Assembly (NCBI GenBank): GCA_028554755.1
Contig: JAPTOF010000015.1
Span: forward strand, 1,116,001-1,180,000
DNA length: 64,000 nucleotides
Direction: 5' to 3'
Source: Cordia subcordata
Lineage: Eukaryota; Streptophyta; Magnoliopsida; Boraginales; Cordiaceae
Shown here: positions 20,956-32,726 of the stretch, piece by piece
Layout of the letters: each line of letters starts with the position of its first letter
Numbering within the stretch: the first letter of the stretch is position 1
The notes under the pieces: model-generated
The model's input: only the letters and a program-made list of their open reading frames with translations
Told to the model about the DNA's origin: nothing
Database searches by the model: none
Program-made: the position numbers and the translations under genes

Positions 20956-22280
20956 TGTTGGCTAAATATTTGTTATTTGTTTTGATGATGAAAATTTATA
21001 TGCATTATTTTACTAAAAGCATTTTGAGATAATAAGTGTAAGAAGATGCTTTGAAAGATGGAAAAAGATGCTTTGAAAGATGGAAGAAGAAGTGCTAAAC
21101 GCATTATTTGAAGAACAAGAAGATGAGAAGGCATAAGGAGGAGAAGAGATGTCATAAGGGGTACCGGGCGTACTTTTCTTGCTCTTTTGTGAAATGCCTT
21201 AATATTGCATATGTTTGGCTCAAATTTCTTCTTCATTGACCAAATAATTTTTGAACTCATGCACATTAACTTTCACATAAGCACAAATGATTTTGAATGC
21301 ACACATTGTATGAAGTTGTGTTTTTGGGTGTTTCAAGTCATAACATATATTTACAAAATATTCCAAAATGATTTGGAGTTGTGAAAATTGCACTTAAAAG
21401 AATTTTTGCAAAAGTTTGGCTTTACTTCAGTTTCTGGAGTGGCCGGACCCCCCAGCCGGTCGACCGGCTGACCTGGGTGGGTCGCCCGGCCAAAACCGAA
21501 AGTGAAGGTAAAAGTCGGACCCCCTAGTCGATCGACCGGCTAAGGCTTCCGACCTAGTCAGAGAGGATCAAGTGCAAGCCGGACGACCCAGCCGTTCGAC
21601 TGGCTGAACGGGCTGCGGTAATAAATGCACTAGCCGTTTATTACCGTTCTGGCTGATTTCCTCTTCATTTTTTTACCTACCAAATCCCTAACCCCCAAAA
21701 TCTCTTTAAATACACATTCAAAATATCAAGTGAAGTGTGCAAAATTGTTATAATCATTCAATCAAGCTTTTGAGCTATTCTTGCAATATATTTGAGCTTT
21801 CAAGAGCTTATTCATTTGCTATATCTTCTACTTGAAGAAAAATTTTAGATTCTATCCTTTTTCATTCCTTGAATATATATACACTTTGAGAGCTAAAATC
21901 TTGTGAGATCAAATTCATTGAAGCTTGTAAAGTGTGTGGAAATCCTAAAAAGAGGTTCTCTTGGGTTCTTTGAAGTTGGGCTTCAAAGAGGTATATAAAC
22001 TTGGTTTGTGCTTCACCAAGATTTGAAAAAGCATTATAGTGAAGATTGTTGAAGTCCTAATGGGAGCTTCCTTGGGCGATGGACGTAGGCTTGGCTGAAC
22101 CACTTTAAATCGTTTGTCTCTCATCTCCTTATACTCTTATTTTCATACTTGTTTTAATTGACTTTATTGTGTTTGATATATTGCTTGAAAGAAATTATTG
22201 ATTTCCAGTAAATTTTTTGAAACGAAATTGTAGTAATTATATCTTAATTCACCCCCCCCTTTAAAATATTTGCAACCACA
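20956..22280 (+). repeat. E2 3' LTR
   Basis: 1325 bp, matching 12470-13785. The palindromes (21454-21469, 21536-21551, 21590-21605) are kept at the first site and eroded at the other two by changes in their CpG parts. The TSD gtatt follows at 22281-22285. Confidence 0.95.
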
Positions 22281-22285
22281 GTATT

Positions 22286-23260
22286 GAACGGGTTCAACAG
22301 CATATTCTAAACATGATTTAGGAATGCACATAAGTGATCTCTTTTTGGTTCAGTTTACACTGGCTTCACTTCTTCCATAGCATGGTTTGTTTAAGATCCA
22401 TTACAATACTAACAAAGATAATTAGACTGTAAATGAATTCACAAATATGTGTGTTAAAGAGGAAATCCGTCTAAAGTAGGAAGGACAACTTGTTGCATTG
22501 TTGGCAGCTCAAGGGGCCTAGAATAATAAATTTAAAAGAAATGGAATTCCACCAAAGAAAGAAAATGCATCTAGCAAGGTGAGTCAGAAGCAAAAAGGAA
22601 AATTCATTTTCAAATGCTACTTTTGTGGCAAGAAAGGACATGTGATGAAGAAATATAACAACCGCAAAGCCCGGTTCAATAAGAAAGGTAAGGATCTTTC
22701 TTTTATATGTAACAAATCAAATCTTCCTCAAATTCCTTCTAATACTAGGTGGATTGATTCGAGTGCTATGACTCACATGACTAACATAATGCAAGGATTC
22801 CTTATAGACTGAAAATCGAGGGAAAGTGAAAAATTCATCTGTATGAGGAACCATTTCAAGGTAGAAGTGATAGTTATGGGAACCTATCGCTTACGGGAAC
22901 CTATCGCTTACTCCTAGAAACGGGACATAAGATAGATTTTAAAGACATGTTATATGTACCCACGATTTCTAGGAAATTAATTTCATGATCTAGATTAGAT
23001 ATTTTTGGATATTCTATTTTCTTTGATTGTGTAAGACTCGTTTTGATGTTTAACTCAATTACAGTTAGTTCTAGTATTTTATATGATGGCTTATGTAAAA
23101 TTACTTTGAATCATGAATTTGACCAATCTCTAATAGCCCTACATCCAAATGTTGGATCAAAACATAGTCGAATCAATGAAAAGTCTTCAATCTTGTGGCA
23201 TAGACGATTGGGAAATATTTCTAGGGAAATAATTGAGAGATTAGTAAAATGAAATTTTAG
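22286..23260 (+). pseudogene. E3 gag C-terminal part, protease and pre-integrase
   Basis: Continues E3 after E2. Zinc knuckle CYFCGKKGHVMKKY, in which the final Cys of CCHC is Tyr. The protease motif is WIDSSAMTHMT, where the Gly of the D-S/T-G triad is Ser. Then a typical 'SSILWHRRLGNISREIIERL' pre-integrase segment. Multiple stops between the parts. Confidence 0.75.
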
Positions 23261-24004
23261 AAAAACTAGATTTCACTAATCTTGACTCATGCGTTGATTG
23301 CATTAAGGTAAAGCAAGCCAAACAAAGTAAGAAAAGTGTCACAAGAAGTAATGAGCTTCTTGAACTTATTCGTACGGATATCTGTGTACTATTCTCTGTT
23401 CCATGTTTTATTGGGGAGAAATACTTTATCACCTTTTTAGATGATTTATCGCATTATGGTTATATCTATCTAATGCGTGAAAAGACCTTAGCTCCATGGA
23501 ACAATATGTTATTACTGAAGCACAGAAGAATTGAAATCTTAGATAAAAAAAAAAATAACACTATGTATGGATGGTATAATAAGCCATTGACATCCTTGAG
23601 GTGTACATTATTGAGGTGGAAAGACAATTAGATAGAAAGGTTAACTTTATTAGATTAGAAAGGGGTTGTGAGTATTATGGTAAATATGATTAGTCAAGAC
23701 AAAATCCTGGCCTATTTGCCAAATTTTTAGAAAAGCATGGCACTCCTACTCAATACACAATGTTGGGAATGCCTTAATAGAATAGAGTTGTTGAAAGGCG
23801 TAATGGTACACTTATAGAATGGTAAGGAGGATGATAAGTTACACTAAGGTATCTGATTCCTTATGGGGAAAAGCATTAAAGACCACAATATATATCTTGA
23901 ACGGGGTTCCTTGTAAAGCTGTCACATCAACTCTTTTCGAGTTGTGGAGTGGTAGGAAACCTAGTTTAAGACTTGACATATTTGGGGATTCCAGTGGAAG
24001 CTAG
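23261..24004 (+). pseudogene. E3 integrase remnant
   Basis: Degraded Copia integrase core in several frames. The region KFLEKHGTPTQYTMLGMP followed by NRVVERRNGTL corresponds to the stretch around the terminal Glu; KVSDSLWGKALKTTIYILNG follows it. Numerous stops and indels. Confidence 0.6.
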
Positions 24005-25060
24005 AATCTACGATCCATATGAAAAGAAATTAGATTCAAAGACAATATTAGGATATTTTATTGGTTATCAAAAAAAGTCTAAAGGGTATCGAGAATTGTT
24101 AAAACTGGAAATGCTAGATTCATATAGAATTATGAAAATAGTGGAACGGTGAAACACGAAGATAAACCTTGATGAAGTATGGATAAGCATCCCATTGCGT
24201 TCATCTTCTCAAGATATTTTTGTTCCTCTACACATTTTCGCCCCTCAACCTACTCAACAAGTTGGGCCAGCAGTTCCTTAGCCTACCCAACAAGTTGAAG
24301 AAGTTGGACAACAAAATGAGAATGTTCTACCACTTTAGGAAGTAGAACCACCATAAACTGCAGTTTTGAGAAGATCTTAGAGGAAAAGGAGAACTACTAT
24401 TTTAGACAATTACGTGGTGTACTTACTGGAATCTAATTTTGATATTAGGATTAAAAAGGATCCAGTTATATTTTCACAAGCCATTGAGAGTGATGATTCT
24501 AAGAAATATATTGATGCCACGAACAAAGAGCTTAAATCAATGAACGAGAATGGTGTAAGGGATCTCGTTGATTTGCCTAAGAAATGTAAGAAAGTCAAAT
24601 GTAAGTGGGTTTATAAAGCCAAGTGCGAAGCAAAAGGCAATATTGAACAATATAAGGCCAAACTCGTTGCCAAAGGTTTCACTGAAAAAAAGGCATTAAT
24701 TATAGAGAAACTTTCTCTACAGTTTCTAAGAAAGATTCTCTTAGAATCATTACGGCACTCGTAGCTCATTATGATTAAGAATCACATTAGATGGATGTGA
24801 AAACTACTTTTCTGAATGGAAATTTGGATGACATTATCTGTATGAAATAACCTAAGGGGTTCCTGAAGGAAGGAACTAGACAAATGGCTTGCAAATTGAA
24901 GAAATTTATTTATGGACTTAAACAAGCTTTTAAACAACGGTATATTAAGTTTAATGATACCATTACTTCTTTCGGTTTTAAGAAAACATTGTTGATCAAA
25001 TATATACGTGTATATAATCTAAAATTTAGTGGAAGTTTATCTTTTTGGTTTTGTACATAA
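24005..25060 (+). pseudogene. E3 reverse transcriptase remnant
   Basis: After a linker that includes a QPTQQVG repeat, RT begins with KKYIDATNKELKSMNENGV and continues CKWVYKAKCEAKGNIEQYKA. The next parts, including YGLKQ, lie in other frames. At the catalytic motif the sequence reads YIND instead of the usual YVDD, so one catalytic Asp is lost. Pseudogene beyond doubt. Confidence 0.75.
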
Positions 25061-25812
25061 ATGATATTTGTTGGCCATTAGTGATCTTGGTTTGTTGCAC
25101 GAAACTGAGGAATATCTCGTCGAGAACTTTAAGATGGTCGATCTAGGTGAGACATTCTATGTAATTGGCATAAAGATATTTTGGGATCGATTTTGAGAAT
25201 TGCTAGGATTGTCTTAGAAAGGTTATTTGAGTCTTAGAAAGATATAATATGCAATTTTGTTTATCTAACAATGCTTCTATCGTAAAGGGTGGCAAATTAG
25301 GTCAAAACCAATGCCTAAAGAATGATTTGGAACGATAGAACATGAAGAAATTTTCGTGTGCATCTGTTGTTGGAAGCCTGATGTATGCTCAAACTTGTAC
25401 CAGACAGGATATTAGTTTTGTAGTGGGAATAATTGGTAGATACCAAAGTAACCCAAGAATTGAACTAGAAGGTAACAGAGAAATTTATGAGATATTTACA
25501 AAGGACAAAAGATTATATGCTCATATATAGAAAATCTAATCAACTTGAAGTGATTAGCTACTAAGATGCTGATCTTGCTGGCCACATAGATAGTAGAAAG
25601 TCTACTTCAAGATATATATTTATGCTAGCTGGTGGGGCAGTCTCATGGAAGAGTGCCGAATAGTCAATTGTCGCTTCATCTACAATGAAAGCTAAGTTCA
25701 TAGCTTGTTCTGAGGCAACAAGCCATGCTTTGTGGCTGCAGAATTTTATCTCAAGACTTGGCATTATTGCCTCCATTGCCAGGCCGCTGAAAATACATTA
25801 CAATAACACTGT
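25061..25812 (+). pseudogene. E3 RNase H remnant, first part
   Basis: Matches the end of Copia pol: SCASVVGSLMYAQTCTRQDI, then DADLAGHIDSRKSTSRYIF and MLAGGAVSWKSA. It stops at 25812 where E4 has inserted; the missing end lies at 29213-29440. Confidence 0.72.
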
Positions 25813-26232
25813 TGTAAGGTTTGGCCTATATTCTGATTGGCTATAAAAATATGAGACCTGACTTATTTGATATCCTATCTAATCTCTAGTCTTACCATAT
25901 GTGTAGTGTTATCATATTCGTAATACTGCCATTTTGGTTGTTCCTTTTACTTTATAAATAAGAGCTTTTATTGTATTAGTGTGAGTTAGAGAAACAGAGA
26001 GGTGAGATAGAGAGTGAGTGACCTTGAGGGTGATGAGAGCGTGAAGGGTGAGGGCCCATAGGCTCGAGCCCTCTCTCCGTATGTTGTATTCATTCCTATC
26101 ATAGTGAAATTCTCTTGTCTGCCCGTAAACGGAGGCCGAAGGCCAAATTACGTTAAAAATAATATGTCCATCATGTTTTATATCTTTCTTTATCTTGTTT
26201 ATCTTCGTTTCAAACACCCCAAATTTCCAATA
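25813..26232 (+). repeat. E4 5' LTR
   Basis: Aligned with 28752-29212. TATAAATA at 25953-25960 is the likely TATA box and is conserved at 28908-28915 in the other copy. The terminal CA has become TA. Confidence 0.85.
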
Positions 26233-26235
26233 AAT

Positions 26236-26247
26236 TGGTATCAGAGC
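26236..26247 (+). other. E4 primer binding site
   Basis: TGGTATCAGAGC three bases after the 5' LTR, the standard initiator-Met tRNA PBS of Copia elements. Confidence 0.9.
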
Positions 26248-28751
26248 CCGATTTGGAGAACTGGCGTGGCATAGGATGAAAAACGCACATGGAGAGATTT
26301 TTGTTGTTTCGTGAATTTGATTCTACTGTGTTTGACATGAAAAATGAAATATTTTTGGACTTGGACGTGCGATTTGGCAAGAAAACGGAGAACTGTGCAT
26401 GTTTGCTATCCACACCAAGGCCAAGGTCATCACAAAAAGGTGATAACGCCAACAAGCCAAGTGTCGCGAGAAGCCACCATTGTTGTAGAAGTTTTCTTTC
26501 AATCTAAACATACCAGTAGCTTCACCCAAGGAGACAAGCATATCAATGCCTGTCACGTCGTGATTAGACGCCGATGTAAGCTCGCACAAGGTGATCATGG
26601 CCGTTGATAGTGGACGGTGTTCAGGAGCTCCTAAGGTGGCGTGAGAGGTGCCGTTAGGTTCGCGACGTTAGGAGGAAGCTTCTTGAGGTGACAGTCAGGT
26701 AAACGGTGTTTAGACTTGATGCCGGCGTTTGGTTGAAGTTTGCAGGCCTGGTGGATGATAGTCGATGGTGGCTTGTTGGCGGAGCGTTGATCGAAGATGG
26801 TGGATGTGATCGGTGTCGGCTGAAGAACGTCATGGTGGTGGCTTCAGGTTGAAGATCACATGGCCTGATCTTGTGCAATAGTCAAGTTTGGTCGCATGTC
26901 CTTCGAGCTTGTTTCGGTTATGCTTGGTGCAGGTTTGTTAAAGTAGAAGGACAAGGGGTCGCAGATCATCATGGTTTGGTAGGCTCACGCAATCTAACCC
27001 GTTAGATCGTGTTTTGATATAACCAGTGGGGCTTTGTCCTAATGTGGCACGGAGCAGAGAAGTAAGAATGATCCTTGCGTGTGTTTGGGAAGCAAAGGAA
27101 GAGATGTTCAGTGTGTTGCGCGTGCACAAGATTGTGTGAGCTCGTTGACCAGACTTTTTAACTTCTTTGACCAAAAGTCTTTGACCGTACCAACTAAGCT
27201 TTGACCATTCCTAAACTGAGTTGACCAAGGGCTACCCCAATGTTTTTTTATGCGTAGAATCCAATTTTGAGCTCTGTTTTGCAAACTTCGACCCCGAAGC
27301 ACGTGTTTTGGGATTTTGTTGACTTTCACTATGGTTTTGTGTTGACCAATTGTTGACCAGAGTTGACTAGGTGTTCCCAAAGGTTTTTAGATGTGCTGAG
27401 TCCGAATTTGCAGTCCATTTTGCCAAATTCCAAGTGGTTGTGTACGTTTTTGGAGTAGATGAAGATGTTTCGACCTTTAGGAAGGTACGAATTAGAGAGA
27501 TTGATGGATGGACGTTTGTGTTCATCTTCATGGATGAGTACGATCACGTGTGTCGCATCGTAGAGAAATGATGAAACACTACGCTCTTGTGGTGTGTGGG
27601 CCACGAGTGAGAGAAGGGCTAACTGCGAAGAACTAGTAGATGTTGAATTGCGGAGAAGACAAGGAGACTTATGTGTGGTGAGTATGTGTCTTGGCAAGCA
27701 GATTGAGGTCTAGTTCGGTAGAGCGGTCATATGGGTTCCTTTTAGAGGTAGTGACCACTTGTGGATGCAAACTTATGAGGTGATCGGTGGGTATTTATGA
27801 AGACGGTAAGTGTTCTAACAAGGTGTTAACTTGAGAGCAGTCTGCGTCTCATAGAGGACATAGGTTGGAAGCTTTGCGTCTCATAGTGACCACTTGGAGA
27901 AAGTTGGAACTTTCTCGATAGTGCCATGAGTCAAAGATTTTATCTCCATCCTTAGCTTCTGGAGGTGCTTCTCAGTATGATTGTCTTGCTGATATGTTGC
28001 TCTGCTCGCTTAGAGGATGGTAAGCTGGAGATAGAGAACAATGTACGGAGGATGAGTTTTCTGCTATGGTGTTCAAAGAACGAGTCTTCGAGATTTTCAA
28101 TAGAGACGTGTGAGACCACAAAAGGGACTGAAAAGCAGTAGCTAGTGGATTGTGGAATAAAGGAATACATGAAGCTAGGTCAAGCTCAGAAGTTCCGTCA
28201 AGTAGTAACTGGAGCAGTTTGTGTAACTCAACAATTAGTGGCATACGGTAAGGTGTATCTTGGAGTTGATCTGAACTACGGTGCCATGGAGTAGGTAGAG
28301 CTTATAGCAGAAGGTCAGAGAGTGCTCTACGAGATGGCCAGAGGTAGTTAAATCAAGACTCAATAGATTGAGACAGGCGATTATCATGGGTACACTAAAT
28401 GACTAGAGGATGAGTCGGAAGGATTTTAGTCCTAGTGAGATTCAGTGATTTGGTACTGCAAACATGGATCTGAGGAACAGGTAGAGTGATGAAAGCATTA
28501 GTTGTTAAGGATGATGTAGGCGCTTAGAGGAGTTTCTTAGATTGCTGCGGAGATTGCAAATGTTAGTTTGATCTTGAGGTGATCGTGAGTGATGAAAGAG
28601 ATACAATTAAGACAAGTTTTAGTAGGAGGCTAGGTACTTGGGAGGTATGGCAATACATGGCAGCTGACCTATTATGGGGCAGATTTGGCAGCTTGAGCAA
28701 GAGGTGTTCGAGATTGCTGATGAGGAGTAAATACAGTTCAAGGTGAAGATT
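26248..28751 (+). other. E4 interior without recognisable genes
   Basis: 2.5 kb, richer in GC than the surroundings. All frames have frequent stops, and no gag, protease, RT or integrase motif was seen. Nine TTGAC cores, most of them TTGACC, cluster in 27145-27368. The same region contains two copies, about 140 bp apart, of a unit with TTTTGAGCTC/TTTGCAGTCC followed by TTTTGC.AA.TTC. It may be a captured host sequence; I could not identify a source. Confidence 0.55.
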
Positions 28752-29212
28752 TGTAAGAGTTGGCCCGCATTCTGATTGGCCATAGGAATATAGAGCCTTA
28801 GGATTTGAGACCTGTCTTATTTGATATCCTCCCTAATCTCTAGTCTTACCATATGTGTAGTGTTACTATATTTGTAGTACTGCAATTTTGGTTGTTTCTT
28901 ATACTAGTATAAATAAGGGCTTTGCCTATTGTATTAGTGTGAGATAAAGAAACAGAGGGGTGAGATAGAAAACGAGTGCCTTGAAGAAGAGGAGAGCATG
29001 AGTGGCAAGGGCCCATAGGCCCGAGTCCTCTCTCCGTGTGTTGTATTCGTTCTTATCATAATGGAATTCTTTTGTCTGCCCGTAGACGTAGGCCGAAGGC
29101 CACACCATGTTAAAAATACAATGTGCATCATGTTTTATATCTTTCCTCCATCATGGTTTACATATTTCTCTATCTTGTTTATCTTCGTTCCAAACACCCC
29201 GATTTCCCAACA
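28752..29212 (+). repeat. E4 3' LTR
   Basis: 461 bp, starting TGTAAGAGTTGGCCC and ending TTTCCCAACA, followed by the TSD actgt. It carries about 40 bp more than the 5' copy, partly a duplicated stretch near the end. Confidence 0.85.
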
Positions 29213-29660
29213 ACTGTAATAGTTTTCTTCTCTAAGAATATCAAGTTTCCTAATGGAACAAAGATATTGAATTGAAGTATTTGATTGTTAGAGAAATCAT
29301 CCAAAAACAATAAGTGTCAATTGAAAATATCTGTACCACTTGAATGATTACTAACCCATCAACGAAGGGATTGCCACCCCAGGCCTACAAGGAACATGTT
29401 ACTAGAATGGGTCTTTTAAGCAATTTAGGATTATGATTCTCCTTATAATATAGTGGTATTGAAATTGATTTTTATGTGCAATTATATGGTATGTTTCTAT
29501 CTTTTTGTTTATCAATTATATTTTTACAAATTATGTTTATGTTTGATAAAAAGAAATTGTCCTAACAAGGCAAATTATAGGGGTCATTACATTATGAAAG
29601 ATTGTATTACTGAAAGTTATCAATATTATAGTACATGGAATGAAGTAAGACATTAATGTT
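29213..29660 (+). pseudogene. E3 RNase H end and pol 3' end
   Basis: Resumes E3 after E4. TVIVFFSKNIKFPNGTK reads on from the RNase H piece at 25812. Later frames contain the usual end of Copia pol, with YRGHYIMKDCITES in a third frame. Stops and frameshifts throughout. Confidence 0.6.
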
Positions 29661-29775
29661 GTATAACCGCTATGACTCGTATTGATGGCATAAGCTAATT
29701 ACAATGTTATGGTATCATTTAATTGGTTTATCAGCTGTTGAAGTTATTAAAAATACATAATTGGTTTAGTGGTAC

Positions 29776-29786
29776 AAGTGGGAGAA
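29776..29786 (+). other. E3 polypurine tract and start of putative 3' LTR
   Basis: AAGTGGGAGAA followed at 29787 by TGTAAACATGTC, which fits a PPT joined to the TG of an LTR. The LTR's right end is not identified. Confidence 0.5.
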
Positions 29787-30540
29787 TGTAAACATGTCTC
29801 CCCATATTGTGGCCCATTAATCTTTAATTATTTTTATTTGACTTAATAATTGAAAGCTGATAATTAAATTAAATTAATTAATTAAATAACTAATTACCAC
29901 TAAGAGGGAAATTAGGAAAAGACTATTTACATTGCAAACATAGACATATGTTAGGATAACACCACATTTAACACACATGTCTATATTTAAATGATATTAA
30001 GATTTTGATGACAAGCACATATTCTTAATGCAAATTCAATTAGAAGAATTAGGTAGAAGATAATTTGGTAAATTTTTATTTTACTTTTATTATTAATTTT
30101 ATTTTTATTTTTATACTTTATTTTCATTTTTATTTTTCCTTTTCATTTTAATTTTTTTAATTTTATTGTTAGGTTTATTTATTTATTTATTTATTTATTT
30201 GGAATATAGAAAGGCTAGCTTGTACTATGTTAATTTTTGAATGGATACTTTTATCATTTTACCAAAAAGCTCATTCCGTATATTTTTTCAGGAATGGATG
30301 TTCTCATATTCATGAGAATAGAATTCCTTCAAGAAAGGAATTTCCTATATATTTCATTATATCATAAGAATCAAAAGAAATTAGAACAGAGTTAAGAATG
30401 TTGTTTTACTTCTAACCCATTTTTAATACTAATTACTACATAAAAGTTTGTCTCTCTCATTCATCCCAAGTATATAGGATAGAATTGTTTGCTAGTTTTG
30501 TCTTCAGCAAGATGTTACAAAAATAATAGATGTACTCTTA
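29787..30540. other. AT-rich region, putative E3 3' LTR
   Basis: No gene. Very AT-rich, with a (TTTA)n run at about 30170-30200. Probably begins with the 3' LTR of E3, but no second copy was found to confirm it. Confidence 0.35.
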
Positions 30541-30544
30541 GGTA

Positions 30545-31125
30545 AAATAGAGTTTTATATAATGTTTGAATAATGTTTGAGGTAACTTTTAGTGTCTCAA
30601 GTATCTTTTGTAAAACATTAAAATTATTAAAAATATTTCAAGTGTTATTTAGATTTTTTTAATTATTATTCTATCCTTATTTTATTCCTTTTTTAATTTG
30701 TGTACTATTTTTTTCAATATCCTATCTTTATGTCTTAACTTTTTTCTCTTAATATTCATTATTTTCTTATTTTATTTTCTCTATCTTATTTTTATTTTCA
30801 AGAGAAAATATTTTATGGTAATAAAATAGTCTATTAAAAAATCATCTTACAGTGTTTTAATAATCAATTATTATTAAATATTGATATTTCCTATTCCAAT
30901 AGTAAGACAATAATAACAACAATAAAATACTACGATCACATTAAGTCTTTTTATGTCATTTTAAGTTTATACGCTAATTCAACAAATATTTTTACTGAAT
31001 GAATCTTCTTCAATCAACTAGTTAAACAAATATTTGTTAACTATTAAAATACAATATTAACTACTTAGATAGCTACTAATCATCCAAACCACTACCAACT
31101 ACTTAAATAGTTAACTAGGCCGAAC
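30545..31125. mobile_element. MITE, same family as copies near 55.5-57.1 kb
   Basis: The right half (CTTTTTATGTCATTTTAAG, then repeated CAACTA/ACTACTT units and TAGGCCGAACAAAAC) matches the right halves of the elements at 55541-57108 and 56315-57059. The left end (TTTTAGTGTCTCAAGT) is more diverged. The terminal CCGAACA/TGTTCGG motif suggests a hAT-like MITE. Confidence 0.6.
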
Positions 31126-31694
31126 AAAACCTAACTTGTGCTCTTTATCCTTAACCAACGGCACCCTCTCCCCATCTCTCACCTCCTCCCTACCTCAAAA
31201 CTTTTAGGTAGACAAGATGTGTGCTTTTTCTTTGTTTAATTTTAAAAAATATCACTTTATGTCTCATCCAAGCACCAAAGTTAGGATATTCCTTGTACAC
31301 TCTCTATGCTTATGTCTCACAATTCCTAGAAGATGGATAACTCATTTTATTGGCCTTATTGTTTTGAGACAATAATTTGAACTTGAGAATTGAATATCTT
31401 TAGTCCAAAGAAGATGATAAAATTAGGGGTTAGGTTCATCTATACTATACTTCTTCCAACATCATAATATGTAAATAGAAAAGCCTTCGAACAACAGAAA
31501 AATCAAATAAAAGTATACTCCAATCTAAGTCAACGTATCTGATTCAAAAAACCTAAGAAATTGAATATTGTTTCACCATGCTGAAGTGTTTTCTATTTTC
31601 TAAAATTTAACCTTTATCTTTTCTTAGTTTTGTCATTTGAAGAATGAGTATTTTAGATGAAGATAGACCTTTTAATATTAGAAGCATGAAGATC
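31126..31694. other. Intergenic, nothing recognised
   Basis: AT-rich sequence between the MITE and E5. No ORF or repeat that I can support. Confidence 0.4.
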
Positions 31695-32127
31695 TATTAG
31701 GAAATTATGATGCATAACACACACTCATGCAACAGAATTAAAGCACCAGTATGAGAAAAGAATATGCATAATTAAACACGGTTTGGCCCTCTACCTACGT
31801 CCACGAAAAACTCTACTAATAAAAAAGAGTACAAACTCAATAGGACTTTTTGCACGAATAGAAAAGTCTAAACCCTCCCTCATAGTGTTCTTACAATGGC
31901 TCTCTCTCTCAGCCTAGACCTATTGCAAAACACACATATTCCTTTCAACTAATACAAGAGTCCTATTTATAGAGGAGATTTCCTTGTCCTCCAAGACAAA
32001 GGATTTTCTAATCTATCAATTCTACCATAACTAAGACTCTTACCATAATTAGAACTTTGACTTTCATTAAGACTCTTTCCTAATTTCAATATGGACTTGG
32101 GCTTAGCACTTCAGCCATAACCCAACA
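31695..32127 (-). repeat. E5 3' LTR
   Basis: 433 bp, matching 33936-34367 over its full length. The first TG on the plus strand has become TA. TATAAATA on the minus strand at 31964-31971 is the likely TATA box. Confidence 0.92.
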
Positions 32128-32178
32128 AATTCCTCCCTAGGTGAGAAGTGCCAAGAATCTCCACAGTAGGCGAGAACG

Positions 32179-32602
32179 TCACTCTTTCTTCTTCTCAGCC
32201 TTCACTTGAGCTTTTTCACACTTGTCGCGTTCGTTTCTCAGCGTGGTGCATCCCTCCAAGTAGCACATGTGCTTCTCGTTCTTCCTCTTTTCAAGAACTA
32301 GCTCTTCTCCACGATACACTTTGCAGCAGTCTCCTTCACCAATGTACTTGTACCCTCTTGATGCCAACTTATCTAGCGAAATTATGTTGGACTGGCACAT
32401 ACCTTACATTGGAGATGGTTTTGATGCTACCATTGTTGAGCATCAGGCGAACTTTCCTAAAGCCAGCAACCTTTATCTTTTGGTTGTTCCCAATAGTGAT
32501 GTATCCAAGCTTCTTCCCTAAAAGCAAAGTGTCGAAACTAGCTCTATCATTGCAAACGTGAAACGTCCCTGCTGAATCCAACACCCAATCAGTCTTCTTC
32601 TT
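32179..32602 (-). pseudogene. E5 protease and truncated pre-integrase
   Basis: Protease active site WVLDSAGTFHVC; D-S-A in place of D-S-G is a variant known in Copia elements. The segment NNQKIKVAGFRKVRLMLNNG follows. After a frameshift near 32385, ISLDKLASRGYKYIGEGDCC leads into the pre-integrase start, MCYLEGCTTL, and then a lysine- and glutamate-rich tail that is not part of normal pol. The rest of pol is deleted. Confidence 0.78.
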
Positions 32603-32726
32603 TTTTTGAGCCTTTATTAGCGTCCCCGCTTACTACCATCAAAACAGTCTCACTACTATTGTTATCATCACCCTCAACAAGGTTCGCAGAGTCCTCACCA
32701 TACACCTTCTCCTTACCCTTAGATCT

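Larger units (their letters stand above)
12470..22280 (+). mobile_element. E2: Sire-like Ty1/Copia element with post-pol ORF
   Basis: 9811 bp with LTRs of 1316 and 1325 bp (TGTTGG...ACA) and a perfect 5-bp TSD, gtatt at 12465-12469 and 22281-22285. Internal order is PBS, gag, protease, integrase, RT, RNase H, accessory ORF, two polypurine motifs. Integrase before RT is the Copia order. Large size, long LTRs, a coiled-coil gag extension and an ORF between pol and the 3' LTR fit the Sire/Maximus branch. Eleven differences in the first ~255 bp of the LTRs (hand count) suggest a fairly recent insertion. Stops and frameshifts in gag, pol and the accessory ORF, plus changed integrase residues, make it non-autonomous. 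Confidence 0.93.
25813..29212 (+). mobile_element. E4: non-autonomous Copia-type LTR element (LARD-like)
   Basis: 3400 bp. LTRs of about 420 and 461 bp begin TGTAAG and end CCAATA (left) or CCAACA (right). A perfect 5-bp TSD, actgt at 25808-25812 and 29213-29217, sits in the RNase H region of E3. The PBS TGGTATCAGAGC is at 26236-26247. The 2.5-kb interior has no recognisable gag or pol, so the element must have used proteins from another element. The LTRs differ more than those of E2, suggesting it is older. Confidence 0.88.
12046..29790 (+). mobile_element. E3: old Ty1/Copia element split by E2 and E4
   Basis: Fragments of one Copia pol polyprotein on the plus strand appear in the correct order on both sides of two younger elements: gag (12070-12469), gag end, zinc knuckle and protease (22286-23000), integrase (23160-24000), RT (24410-25060), RNase H (25340-25812, then 29213-29440) and a polypurine tract (29776-29786). 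Removing E2 and E4 with one copy of each TSD joins these pieces. A degenerate PBS (TGGTTCATAGCC, 12050-12061) resembles the initiator-Met tRNA site TGGTATCAGAGC. The sequence is riddled with stops and indels, so this is the oldest element here. Confidence 0.8.

Noticed and set aside
26210..28244. Many ORFs of 60-120 codons on both strands inside E4
   Set aside because: None shows a family motif, start context or splice signals; they overlap freely on both strands and the region is bounded by LTRs.
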